Part shown: piece by piece, positions 26,435 to 35,096 of the stretch | How positions within the stretch are numbered: the stretch's first letter is position 1 | How the letters are laid out: the number at the start of each line of letters is the position of its first letter | Source: Candidatus Zixiibacteriota bacterium | GTDB lineage: Bacteria; Zixibacteria; MSB-5A5; GN15; PGXB01 | DNA length: 37,557 nt | Direction of reading: 5' to 3' | Assembly (NCBI GenBank): GCA_026397505.1 | Contig: JAPLUR010000120.1 | Span: forward strand, 1-37,557 | Notes under the pieces: model-generated | Databases searched by the model: none | What the model saw: the letters and a program-made list of their open reading frames with translations, nothing else | What the model was told of the DNA's origin: nothing | Translations under genes and position numbers: made by a program

Positions 26435-26651
26435 ATGGGACATTTGGTCGGCAAAGATATGTACCGGGAACTGGCCGGGTCTGGTCCTGGATGTCTGGAT
26501 AAACGGCGAATATCGATATATGCTCTCCCCCATGGTAGTGGGGATATTCGAATTCACCATGATGCGAACCGGCGACAATCTTAACACCAAAGAATGGGCC
26601 CGGCTGTTTCAGGATTATTTGCAAATGCTATCCTCTTACCAGACAGCGTGA
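26435..26651 (+). pseudogene. Remnant of a 4Fe-4S protein gene with internal deletion
   Basis: A good ribosome site (AAGGAG, 7 nt) precedes an ATG encoding MGHLVGKDMYRELAG. After about 15 codons sensible protein continues only in another frame: GEYRYMLSP, GIFEFTMMRTG and TKEWARLFQDYLQ, to a stop at 26649-26651. From memory, intact ferredoxin-type proteins in anaerobes begin MGHLVGKD.Y..L and carry the second block about 80-90 residues further on, followed by cysteine clusters. The simplest reading is that a middle piece was deleted out of frame and the C-terminal cluster region lost. The family identification is moderately certain; the frame break is directly visible. Confidence 0.55.
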
Positions 26652-26809
26652 AGGCCAGGACAACATTAAACACTTAAGGACAATAGTAGCAACAAGATAC
26701 GCCGATCCCATTTGCCCCTCGCCTGCCTGCCGAAGGCATGGTTGCCTCTGATTATTGCCTGTTTTGGCCAATTGTGTTAGAAAAATGTTAGAAAGGAGTG
26801 TGTGTTAAA

Positions 26810-26833
26810 ATGGATGAAAATCACAATGATTAA
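26810..26833 (+). other. Seven-codon ORF stub at the edge of the AT-rich block
   Basis: AAGGAG (26793-26798) is followed by ATGGATGAAAATCACAATG and TAA, encoding MDENHND. It looks like the start of a plus-strand gene that was cut off by the AT-rich transporter block, whose last gene ends at 26830 on the other strand. A leader peptide is a weaker alternative. Confidence 0.3.
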
Positions 26834-27579
26834 ATAATCCAGCCGAGGCTCTCTTGAATTTTTTTCACTTCTGACCCTTGATACCATTTCCCATCTCGAT
26901 TTTTCCTTGGAGTATTTATAATAATCTCGTTTTCTCCAAATGGCATGTCACCTGATAACACAATAACTCTATCTGCGGCCATCATTATTTCATATGGTTG
27001 ATGAGTACTTCCAATTACACCTAGTTCTTGATTATCAACTTTGTTAAAGATTTCTCTCATGATGTTCTTGCGCCGATTAAAATCGATACTATGAAATGCT
27101 TCATCTAGAAGTAACAAATTTGGATTTATTGATAATGCGCGAATTAACACTGTTCTATTCAGCATTCCTCCTGAAAGCTCAAATGGTTTTTTCTCTAAAT
27201 CTATCTTAGTAAGTTCAGCGATATTCGCCAAACGATATATCTCCTCTTCGGATACAGTAACATTTCTATAGAATGCTTCGCGTTGAATATTCTTTCTAAT
27301 ATTAAGCCAGGGCAACAGGGTTACTCGTTGCATAACATATGATAAAAATCTTCCTCCAATTGGACTCTCTTTAAGAGTTACTACTCCTGTAGAAGGTCTT
27401 AGAAAACCTGCTATGATATTTAAGATAGTAGTTTTGCCACACCCACTTGGACCAAATAAATAACAAATTTCGCCCTTTTTAACTTTTAAATCCTCGACGA
27501 ATATCTCAAACCCACCAGATGTTTTGGGATACCCAAACCTTATGCCTTCAAGATTAACCAGTAAGTCATTCTCAATCAT
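26830..27579 (-). CDS. ABC transporter ATP-binding protein (SsuB/TauB/ThiZ-like)
   Basis: 249 residues with a complete nucleotide-binding domain: Walker A GPSGCGKT (43-50), Q-loop Gln84 in MQRVTLLPW, signature LSGGM (135-139), Walker B LLLLDE (155-160) and switch His193 in STHQP. The MQxxxLLPW segment is typical of importers for nitrate, sulfonates, taurine and thiamine precursors. It is the last gene of a four-gene minus-strand block, 33 bp after the membrane methyltransferase gene. The AT-rich composition and weak ribosome site differ from the core genes around it. It would power the permease encoded at 30240-30911. Confidence 0.9.
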   Translation of the reverse strand: MIENDLLVNLEGIRFGYPKTSGGFEIFVEDLKVKKGEICYLFGPSGCGKTTILNIIAGFLRPSTGVVTLKESPIGGRFLSYVMQRVTLLPWLNIRKNIQREAFYRNVTVSEEEIYRLANIAELTKIDLEKKPFELSGGMLNRTVLIRALSINPNLLLLDEAFHSIDFNRRKNIMREIFNKVDNQELGVIGSTHQPYEIMMAADRVIVLSGDMPFGENEIIINTPRKNRDGKWYQGSEVKKIQESLGWII

Positions 27580-27612
27580 AACTATTTTTTCTTTTACCGA
27601 CTATAATAAGAA

Positions 27613-29196
27613 TCAGGCTCTCTTTATAACGTATATAATTTCATCATTTCGCAAAACACCGTTATCACTGCTGGTATCAATTAATTCCCTTGCGAAACCT
27701 TTCGCCGTTTCATTATTCTGTATGATAGCAATCGCGGCTGCTAATGTGTTTTTTCGTTCTTCATGAGATTGCTCTATTTGGAAACCCTGTGCACTCCATT
27801 TTGTAATTTGGGGAATTTTGACATTTGTAACCTCTTCCAATCTGTATTTCTCCAATTCTTCGTTCATATGATTGATCCAATTATAAGCTGATTCTCTCTC
27901 TAACCTAAAATCTAGATTAAAGAAAAAAGAATTGCTGGCATAGCTCCGTATAACCAGAATTGGTGATTCTGCTGGTTTCCATTTAATCCGAAGGATCGGG
28001 ATCCACTTGAAAGGTATCCGCCTCAATATCCAAATGATAACGCTTCCCAATTTGCCGTAAAAACCTTTTTCTGAAAAGGAAGACAGAACCTTTTTTCTTA
28101 AGTGATTCGTATACAACACGTTTGAAGCATACACAATGTCATACTTTCTAATATTCCAAAAAAAGAATTTTGTCCATTTTGCCTCTGCCAATTTTACAAG
28201 TTCACTTCTTTCCCGCATAACATAAAATTGCTTCCATCTTTTTGCGGCATCATGCATTTCAATACGTACGTCCTTCATATCCGCAAAGATCAAAAACTCG
28301 CGTATTCTTCTTCCGTTTCCGCATCCAAAGTCCAGTATTTTTAATTCCTTCTTGTTTTTGAAAACATCCGCAACCTGATCTATCTTGGCGAGCGGAACTC
28401 CATCAAGTTCTGTGCAATCCAAATAGTTTTGATAGTGCTTAGGATAATGCTTTCGATAGCCTATTTTCTTAACAGTAAATATGATAAACCACCCTATAAC
28501 TGCTGTTGCCACGGCAATGTCTTTTGCATGAATGTTTTCATAAATTCCATATATATCACGAATAAATGGTATCTCTATAGGATGGTAAAAGCTTAATACT
28601 AATATAAAAATGGCACAGAAGTCAAAAAACATCCAATAATTATGGTATCCATTTAGACTACTTTTTTTTGATGAGTAGTCATAAATTAACCAACATACAT
28701 ATACAACAAGGAATAATATTGTTTCTGCGATTTCAATAAAGCTAACGGAACCGTTATTAACCAGAATGCGGGTAATGCCAAACATATAACACACACAAAG
28801 AGCTAATAATATACCAAATGTGAAACGATATTCCTTTCTAAAAGGTTTTGATAAACCAAATTGATAAACAACGATTAGTAGATATAAACCGTGTATTACT
28901 ACTAGAATCGTTGCTATCTTTTGTCGATAACGATTTACATTAAGACTTTGATAGGAAAGATTTATCCACATCTGAAATTTTTTATCTCTTAAATCGTCGG
29001 CAAAACGAATATCTATTGTTCCGTAACCATCCCTAAATGATGAGGTGAAAGCATATCCTCTATCAGCGTCTTTATCAAAGATTCCAGAATCTTGGTAAAC
29101 ATACTTTGCCTGAACTGCCTCATATTGACGTACTGCCATAATGCATGCGGTCGCAATCATCAAAAGGAAGACAATTATGATTTTGTACCAATACAT
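27613..29196 (-). CDS. Membrane protein with cytosolic SAM-dependent methyltransferase domain
   Basis: 527 residues. Hydrophobic helix 1 (about 4-21) is followed by a ~70-residue outside loop (25-92), five more helices (about 94-113, 125-145, 155-173, 187-205, 227-243) and a cytosolic domain. That domain begins with class I methyltransferase motif I, ILDFGCGNGRRIREFL (287-302), and an acidic motif II region (EMHDAAKR); the YDIVYASNVLYTNHL segment fits motif IV/V. The small region after it is rich in Arg, Trp and Lys. I know no family with this fusion. It sits between the binding-protein and ATPase genes of one ABC transporter, so it may modify the imported compound or sense it through the outside loop. 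Confidence 0.8.
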   Translation of the reverse strand: MYWYKIIIVFLLMIATACIMAVRQYEAVQAKYVYQDSGIFDKDADRGYAFTSSFRDGYGTIDIRFADDLRDKKFQMWINLSYQSLNVNRYRQKIATILVVIHGLYLLIVVYQFGLSKPFRKEYRFTFGILLALCVCYMFGITRILVNNGSVSFIEIAETILFLVVYVCWLIYDYSSKKSSLNGYHNYWMFFDFCAIFILVLSFYHPIEIPFIRDIYGIYENIHAKDIAVATAVIGWFIIFTVKKIGYRKHYPKHYQNYLDCTELDGVPLAKIDQVADVFKNKKELKILDFGCGNGRRIREFLIFADMKDVRIEMHDAAKRWKQFYVMRERSELVKLAEAKWTKFFFWNIRKYDIVYASNVLYTNHLRKKVLSSFSEKGFYGKLGSVIIWILRRIPFKWIPILRIKWKPAESPILVIRSYASNSFFFNLDFRLERESAYNWINHMNEELEKYRLEEVTNVKIPQITKWSAQGFQIEQSHEERKNTLAAAIAIIQNNETAKGFARELIDTSSDNGVLRNDEIIYVIKRA

Positions 29197-29242
29197 ATTA
29201 TTTCATAAATATTCGCATCAGATTCATCCTAGATGTCTGATC

Positions 29243-30247
29243 CTATCTGCATTTAGCCGCCAATGCATCATACCTATAATAACTCTTTGCCAATTGCCGA
29301 TTCCGTTCTGATATATCCTGCTTCCATAGGTCAATGTTTTCCAGATTGGCTTTGCTTTCGGCATTCAGTCTTGTAATTTTATCAATTCCATAAATTATCC
29401 TATCTTCATTCAAACTCGGTTCAATTCCCGCTAGTACTTTTGCAGCATCTATTTTTGAAGCCGCACCTTTTTCATATCCCTCCATTGTAGCTTTAGCAAA
29501 ATGAAACATTTCACATTCGGTGAGATAATCCTCGGATGTGGAATCAATTGGCGCAAAGGCCAGTACTAACCCATAGCTATAAAGCGGTATATTAAGATTT
29601 GAATACAATATAGAAACATAATCCTTACCTTTTGCCTGCAAGTCGACGCCATGATTTGTAATATAACCGAGTATGGCATCCACCTTGCCGGCAACTAAAA
29701 ACTCCGCTCCACCCCATCCGACGGGCACTTCAGAAATTTCGCTTTTATCAATATTCGCATTCCGCAATGCAGTTAAATATTGAGTGTATGTTATGCTTTC
29801 AACGTTTACTCCTATTTTTTTTCCTTTTAGGTCATCTAGACTTCTAACAGGTTTATTTGCTAGGCTTAAAATGGCAAATGGATTAAATTTTAAGAGTGGC
29901 ACACAAAGTGAATACTTCCGTCCTTGCGCGACCTGCGTCAGAATATTATCCGATGTTGTTGTTCCGACCTTGACAGCGCCAAGGCTTATTTCTCCTGCCA
30001 CAATTGGAGCACCTTTGCCATAAATGATTTCAACGTCAAATCCGGCTTCTTTATAGAACCCTTTTTCCTTAGCATAAAATATTCCAAAGTATGTTGGCTC
30101 AGGTGTCCAATCAATTTTCAGGATGATATGCTTTCGAGTTTTTATTATTGATTCGCCCGAACATGAAACCAGAAGACATAACCCCACTGAATAACACAGA
30201 AAAGTGCTAATTAGTATTAATACTGAACCTAAACCTTTCTTACTCAT
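29243..30247 (-). CDS. ABC transporter substrate-binding lipoprotein (NMT1/THI5-like)
   Basis: 334 residues with a lipoprotein signal: lipobox LVSC, Cys29 to be lipidated. The mature N terminus, DWTPEPTYFGIFYAKEKGFYKEAGFDVEI-like, is the hallmark of the NMT1/THI5/SsuA fold used for thiamine-pyrimidine precursors, sulfonates and nitrate. The start has AAAGGAGG 7 nt upstream, within the end of the permease gene, and the two genes overlap by 8 bp. The ligand cannot be named: no thiamine, taurine or sulfonate genes and no riboswitch accompany it. It should be anchored on the outer face of the inner membrane. Confidence 0.88.
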   Translation of the reverse strand: MSKKGLGSVLILISTFLCYSVGLCLLVSCSGESIIKTRKHIILKIDWTPEPTYFGIFYAKEKGFYKEAGFDVEIIYGKGAPIVAGEISLGAVKVGTTTSDNILTQVAQGRKYSLCVPLLKFNPFAILSLANKPVRSLDDLKGKKIGVNVESITYTQYLTALRNANIDKSEISEVPVGWGGAEFLVAGKVDAILGYITNHGVDLQAKGKDYVSILYSNLNIPLYSYGLVLAFAPIDSTSEDYLTECEMFHFAKATMEGYEKGAASKIDAAKVLAGIEPSLNEDRIIYGIDKITRLNAESKANLENIDLWKQDISERNRQLAKSYYRYDALAAKCR

Positions 30248-30911
30248 AAATAGACCTCCTTTGAGCTAGATTGACTTCCAATATACTCAAGAGCCAATAT
30301 ACTACTATCCCTTGAGCTGCAAGTAAGCCTGTACATATGTATATTGTTGGTATATCAAAATTTGACTGCGCAACTAATAGTACATACCCCATTCCTTTAT
30401 CTGGAGAAATAAACTCAGCTACAACAGCTCCTAAGCTTGCAAGAGTGAAACCTACCTTTGAAGAAGCAGCCAACTGAGGTAGGGAATATGGGAATTTGAT
30501 ATCGAGTATTACCTGCCATTTCGTTGCTCCGCATATGCTGGCATAGTTTATTAGTCTCTGAGGAACGGTTTGAAGACTCTCTGAATAAGATGCAAACATA
30601 GGAAAAAATGATATCAATGTTGCCACAATAAATTTGGGGAGATAACCGGAGCCAAACAGAACTATAAATAGTGGTGCTATTGCTTGCAGGGGAAAAGATT
30701 GACTGACACTTATCAGGGGTGCTAACGGTTTCCTTAATAACGGAAACCTGGCCAAGAAGAATGATATCGCTAAAGTGAACATTAGAGCAAATATTGCGGC
30801 GGCAAGAGCCACAAGGAAGGTCGAGCTCCAATGATACAGAAAATAGTCATGCCTTTCAATGATCAGTTTGATTACTTCTTTTGGCGATGGGAAAAGCTGA
30901 AAAATATTCAT
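30240..30911 (-). CDS. ABC transporter permease (SsuC/TauC/ThiX-like)
   Basis: 223 residues from the ATG at 30909-30911. Longer in-frame starts (back to 30980) would place the promoter at 30949-30977 inside the gene, so I prefer the shorter form. Several transmembrane helices surround the EAA loop (ICGATKWQVILDIKFPYSLPQ), the ATPase docking site of BPD-type permeases. It is the first gene of the four-gene block. A homodimer together with the ATPase encoded at the end of the block and the lipoprotein would make a complete importer. Confidence 0.88.
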   Translation of the reverse strand: MNIFQLFPSPKEVIKLIIERHDYFLYHWSSTFLVALAAAIFALMFTLAISFFLARFPLLRKPLAPLISVSQSFPLQAIAPLFIVLFGSGYLPKFIVATLISFFPMFASYSESLQTVPQRLINYASICGATKWQVILDIKFPYSLPQLAASSKVGFTLASLGAVVAEFISPDKGMGYVLLVAQSNFDIPTIYICTGLLAAQGIVVYWLLSILEVNLAQRRSIYE

Positions 30912-30948
30912 TTCGACTACCCGACAATCCACTGGAAATTTTGAATTA

Positions 30949-30977
30949 AATTTAGGCAGTAGCATGGAAAAAGTCAA
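30949..30977 (-). promoter_or_regulatory. Promoter of the ABC/methyltransferase block
   Basis: Minus strand: -35 TTGACT (30977-30972), 17-bp spacer, -10 TAAATT (30954-30949). Transcription would start about 30 nt before the permease ATG at 30911 and can cover all four genes, since no terminator is seen between them. Confidence 0.5.
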
Positions 30978-31139
30978 CACTTAATTTCGCCAAATGGACT
31001 GGACCAATAAATGGTGGAAGGTCATCTTCATGGTATCATAGAGTCTTCAGTATCGGTCCAAGGTGGCAGCCAGTCTCCCCTTTGCCGGACAGCGCCGGGG
31101 TCTCCTCAGCTTGCCGCAGGTTAGCCAAGCATGGGCAAT

Positions 31140-31161
31140 AAAAAAGCCCCATTTGGGGCTT
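31140..31161 (-). terminator. Rho-independent terminator of tRNA-fMet
   Basis: Minus strand: stem AAGCCCC / GGGGCTT with loop AAAT, then a T-run (TTTTTT with the stem end). It begins about 9 nt after the tRNA 3' end. Confidence 0.85.
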
Positions 31162-31169
31162 GGGATTTT

Positions 31170-31246
<77 letters not shown>

Positions 31247-31257
31247 ATCAGATGTCA

Positions 31258-31285
31258 AATATAGAAACCGAATCCGCATTGTCAA
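31258..31285 (-). promoter_or_regulatory. Promoter of tRNA-fMet
   Basis: Minus strand: perfect -35 TTGACA (31285-31280), 16-bp spacer, -10 TATATT (31263-31258), ending 11 bp before the mature tRNA 5' end. The closeness to the tRNA leaves only a very short 5' leader for RNase P. Confidence 0.7.
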
Positions 31286-31327
31286 GATATTGTTGAAACT
31301 ATTTGCAGAATTATGATTTAACTGGGA

Positions 31328-31373
31328 GAGCCCGACGAGCTACTCCCGACCTTCGGTCGGGACTCCACCCCGG
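31328..31373 (-). repeat. Partial, rearranged copy of the tRNA-fMet 5' half
   Basis: A 16-bp exact copy of tRNA sequence (GAGCCCGACGAGCTAC; 31212-31227 and again 31328-31343 on the plus strand) is followed by a 17-nt hairpin CCCGACCTTCGGTCGGG and then CTCCACCCCG, the complement of the tRNA 5' end. In tRNA terms, the acceptor 5' strand, part of the D arm and half of the anticodon stem are kept, with the D-loop replaced by a hairpin. It cannot fold as a tRNA. Confidence 0.7.
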
Positions 31374-31469
31374 GCGCAAGAAGTCCGAATCATCAATGCC
31401 CGCCCCTTTGTCAAGTTATTGAATTATAATTTTTTATCAGCCGCCCCAAACCCCTGCTAATTAACCAAC

Positions 31470-34400
31470 TTAGACCCGATTCAAAACGGCGCGAAGATAC
31501 CCCAGCCGCTTATTCAGTTGAATCTGCGAAATATCAATCTTTATTACCGGCACACTCGTCAGGGCAAATTCCAGCGGCTGTTCCACCGCCTTGCGCCAGG
31601 ACTCAATCTCTTTTCGCTGGAATTTCTTGTGCTCTTTAAAAAGCAATTCCACCCGGCCACTTTTCATCCGCACTTTTTCAATTTCGTTGGCCCAAGCCGA
31701 AATCCGCACCGCCGCCGCCTCAAACAGATTGGCCGCCGGCTCCGGGAGCTTGCCGAAACGATCCTCAACATCCTCGCGGATATTCTCGATCTCCTGAAGC
31801 GTTCGGGCGCCGGCAATCTTCTGGTAAATCTCTACTTTCTGCTGTCTAATATTTATAAAGTAGTCGGGAATAACCAATTCGATATCGCTTTCCAGTTTGG
31901 TATCAGGCGCGCCGACAACTTTCTCGCCCTTTAATTCCGCAATTGCTTCCTCCAATAGCTTAGTATAAAGGTCAAATCCGACTTCCTCGATAAAGCCGGA
32001 TTGCTGCGCCCCGAGAATATTCCCCGCCCCGCGGATCTCCAGATCCTTCATGGCCAGGGCAAAACCGCTTCCCAAATCGGCGTGCGCCTCGATAGCGCGA
32101 AGCCGTTTGCGGGCATCATCAGTCAGAAGGCGATAGGGGGGAGTCAGCAAATAAGCATGGGCCCGAACAGCCGAACGCCCCACCCGCCCGCGAAGCTGGT
32201 ATAGCTGCGCCAGGCCAAACCGGTCGGCCCGGTTTATCAGGATTGTGTTGACCGAGGGGATATCCAGCCCCGATTCAATTATCGAGGTGGAAAGAAGAAC
32301 TTGAAATCTTCCGGCCAGAAAGGCCAGCATGATTCCCTCAAGCGAGCGCTCGTGCATCTGCCCGTGCGCCACTCCGATTTCCACCTGTGGGACAATCTTC
32401 TTCAAGTAACGGTAAATCGCTTCAATACTCTCCACCCGGTTGTGCACGAAGAACACCTGCCCACCGCGGTCGATCTCACGCAGAATTGACTCGGCAATTA
32501 TCTCCGGCTCAAATTCGCAGATTTCGGTCATGATTGGAAGACGATCTTTCGGCGAAGTGTTAATCAGCGACATATCACGCGCGCCCATGAGCGACATCTG
32601 AAGTGTCCGCGGTATCGGTGTGGCGGTCATGGCGATCGTGTCAACCGTTGTGCGGAGTTTCCGCAGTTCCTCTTTATGCTTCACCCCGAACCGCTGCTCC
32701 TCATCGATTACCAGAAGCCCCAGGTCGGCGAATTTCACATCTTTGGACAGAAGGCGATGGGTTCCGATGACGATATCGACAGTTCCCTTAGCCAATTGCT
32801 CGACAATCGCCGCCTGCTCCTTGCGGTTGCGAAACCGGGAAAGCATTTCGATTTTAACCGGAAAATCCGTTAACCTTTGGGTGAAAGTAGTCAGGTGCTG
32901 CTGGGCCAAAATGGTCGTGGGAACCAATACGACCACCTGCTTGCCCGCCTCCACCGCCTTGAATGCCGCCCGCACCGCCACCTCGGTCTTGCCATATCCC
33001 ACATCGCCGCAGATAAGGCGATCCATCGGTGTTGCCCTCTCCATATCGTTTTTGATATCCGCTATCGCTTTCAACTGGTCGGGCGTTTCATCATAGATAA
33101 AAGAGGCTTCCAACTGCTTCATCCAGGTGGTATCGGGACCGAATGCAAAACCGGCTCGGGTTTTTCTCTCCGCATAAATCTTAATCAGGTCGGCGGCCAT
33201 ATCGGCAATCGCTTTCTTGGTGCGCGCTTTAACCTTCTCCCAACCGGTGCCGCCCAGTGCCGACAACTTCGGGGCGGCATCTTTCCCGGCATATTTGCCC
33301 ACCCGGTTGAATTCCTCGATCGGGACATACAGCTTATCGCTTTCGGCATAAACCAGCAGAAGACAATCCCGCTCGCGGCCATCGACATTAATAGTCTTCA
33401 ATCCGCTGTACCGTGCGATACCAAAATCGGCATGAACCACAAAGTCGCCCTCAGACAGACTCGTGTAATTCTGTATGGCTACGCCTTCCTTGAATTTCTT
33501 CTTGCGGGTGCGGCGGAAATATCGTCCGAAAATCTGGTGGTCGGTCAGGATCGCCAGATGGTTTTCGCGGGAAACAAATCCCCCTTTGAGAAGCGCCACC
33601 TCGATCGGCAGGGGTATGGGAGCGCTAATCTTCTCGGCCAGAAGTTCACCCAGACGGGTTGCTTGGCCGGTGTTGTCGGCGGCGATGAGGAAATTTATGT
33701 TGTCGTTGATATAACTATTGATAGTTGTGCCGAGAAGATCCAGCCGCGAGCCGATTGCGGGATGATCGTGGCATTGAAAATCGATTATATCCTCGCGGCC
33801 ACCTCTGAATGGAACGACATCGATTCGCAATGAGGTGTCAACCTTTTCCCAGACTCTTTCCCGACCGATATAGTAATCATCGACTGACGGGGGATTATCC
33901 ATCCTGTCGCAAATTCGTTCATAATGACGCCGGGCCTCTCTGAAAGTATCGTCAATCGCTCCTTTGAGGTTGGCGATGCCATCCAAAAAGAATAGGACCT
34001 CCCCGGAGATAAAATCGGTCAGGTTTCCCGGCTCAAGGCCAAAGGAAATTGCCAGCCACTCCAGCCCGGGGAGCTCCGGGTCGTTCAGGTAGCGGGCGCG
34101 AACCAGGTCGCCGTCTTTTTGCGGCAGTTGCTCAATAAATTGCTCAATACTCATGGTTGTAATCGGCACCTCGCGGCGGGGGAGAAGGATGACCTCCTCG
34201 AGTCGGCCGGTAGTTCTCTGAGTCGCCACATCGAAATGCCGGATCGTGTCGACCGTATCGCCGAAAAATTCCACTCGCACCGGGAAATCGAAGCCGGGGG
34301 AGAAGAAATCAATCAGGCCGCCGCGCTGGGCAAAATCGCCGACCTCTTCCACCATGGTCACTTTCTGAAAACCGAGCATCACCAGTTTCTCGCTCAGAAA

Positions 34401-34889
34401 ATCAATATCAGTCTCCTCACCGGTTCGAATCTGCAAGCAGCCCTTTTCAAAATCCGACCTCGAAATGGTCGGCTCGATAACCGCCGGAATAGAGGTCACC
34501 AGAATTTTGATTTCATTATTAATGAGACCCGAAAGAGCCGCCAGCCTCTGGCCGACAATTTCGGCCGCCGGCGAACGGAATTCATAGGGCGGCGTCATCC
34601 GGGATGGGAAATGGGCAACATCCTTCTCATTCATCAGGAAAGAGAGGTCATCAAAAAGATTGTTGGCTTCGTCCGTGCCGGTCATGATAGCGATTATCGG
34701 CCGGGCGGAATTCTCGGCCAGATTGGCCAGAAGAATCCCCTGTGACGACCCGGCGAGTCCGGTAACCGTCACTGGCGAGGGTGAAGGCACCTCTATTGCA
34801 TCCGTAAGCTTCCGAAAGGGGAGAGAGGCGCGGAAACGGTTGATAACGGTATCTAGGAGGTTTCTTTTTCTATCAACTACAATGTTCAT
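31470..34889 (-). CDS. mfd: Transcription-repair coupling factor Mfd
   Basis: 1139 residues from the ATG of MNIVVDRKRN. A frame extending 33 codons upstream would translate through the hairpin at 34913-34940 and is less likely. The N-terminal part is UvrB-like. The CarD-like RNA polymerase-interacting domain is at about 480-540 (GDFVVHADFGIARYSG). The RecG-type translocase follows, with Walker A GDVGYGKTE (628-636) and DEEQRFG (729-735), then the TRG region and the C-terminal autoinhibitory domain. Mfd removes RNA polymerase stalled at DNA damage and recruits UvrA. The ribosome site is weak (GGAAAG, 11 nt). tRNA-fMet lies downstream but has its own promoter. Confidence 0.96.
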   Translation of the reverse strand: MNIVVDRKRNLLDTVINRFRASLPFRKLTDAIEVPSPSPVTVTGLAGSSQGILLANLAENSARPIIAIMTGTDEANNLFDDLSFLMNEKDVAHFPSRMTPPYEFRSPAAEIVGQRLAALSGLINNEIKILVTSIPAVIEPTISRSDFEKGCLQIRTGEETDIDFLSEKLVMLGFQKVTMVEEVGDFAQRGGLIDFFSPGFDFPVRVEFFGDTVDTIRHFDVATQRTTGRLEEVILLPRREVPITTMSIEQFIEQLPQKDGDLVRARYLNDPELPGLEWLAISFGLEPGNLTDFISGEVLFFLDGIANLKGAIDDTFREARRHYERICDRMDNPPSVDDYYIGRERVWEKVDTSLRIDVVPFRGGREDIIDFQCHDHPAIGSRLDLLGTTINSYINDNINFLIAADNTGQATRLGELLAEKISAPIPLPIEVALLKGGFVSRENHLAILTDHQIFGRYFRRTRKKKFKEGVAIQNYTSLSEGDFVVHADFGIARYSGLKTINVDGRERDCLLLVYAESDKLYVPIEEFNRVGKYAGKDAAPKLSALGGTGWEKVKARTKKAIADMAADLIKIYAERKTRAGFAFGPDTTWMKQLEASFIYDETPDQLKAIADIKNDMERATPMDRLICGDVGYGKTEVAVRAAFKAVEAGKQVVVLVPTTILAQQHLTTFTQRLTDFPVKIEMLSRFRNRKEQAAIVEQLAKGTVDIVIGTHRLLSKDVKFADLGLLVIDEEQRFGVKHKEELRKLRTTVDTIAMTATPIPRTLQMSLMGARDMSLINTSPKDRLPIMTEICEFEPEIIAESILREIDRGGQVFFVHNRVESIEAIYRYLKKIVPQVEIGVAHGQMHERSLEGIMLAFLAGRFQVLLSTSIIESGLDIPSVNTILINRADRFGLAQLYQLRGRVGRSAVRAHAYLLTPPYRLLTDDARKRLRAIEAHADLGSGFALAMKDLEIRGAGNILGAQQSGFIEEVGFDLYTKLLEEAIAELKGEKVVGAPDTKLESDIELVIPDYFINIRQQKVEIYQKIAGARTLQEIENIREDVEDRFGKLPEPAANLFEAAAVRISAWANEIEKVRMKSGRVELLFKEHKKFQRKEIESWRKAVEQPLEFALTSVPVIKIDISQIQLNKRLGYLRAVLNRV

Positions 34890-34912
34890 ACAAAGACAAT
34901 CTTTCCAAGCAC

Positions 34913-34940
34913 AAAAGCCCCACCCGAAATTCGGGAGGGG
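34913..34940 (-). terminator. Terminator-like hairpin in the mfd leader
   Basis: Minus strand: CCCC-T-CCCGA / TCGGG-T-GGGG with an ATT loop and a single T-T mismatch, followed by the T-run in GCTTTTG. It lies 24 bp upstream of the mfd start codon. As no minus-strand gene lies upstream (the neighbour at 35097 is divergent), the natural reading is an attenuator or mRNA-stabilising element of mfd. Confidence 0.55.
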
Positions 34941-35096
34941 TGTCTGCAGTTCTAATATCGGGTGGAAATTTAGCAAATTGAGGCTCAAAGCGCAATTGCT
35001 TTGTCAAATTTGTCGCCTGAAACGGCATCTTTACTTGACTTCCGGACGCTTTTCTCCTTTTCTTGAGAAATAATTTTTGTGTATGAAGAGAAATTT

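Noticed and set aside
26337-26624. 95-codon minus-strand ORF
   Set aside because: It is the reverse of the 4Fe-4S remnant, which has a ribosome site and recognisable protein on the plus strand.
34890-34988. 33-codon N-terminal extension of Mfd
   Set aside because: It runs through a stable hairpin and does not look like Mfd sequence.
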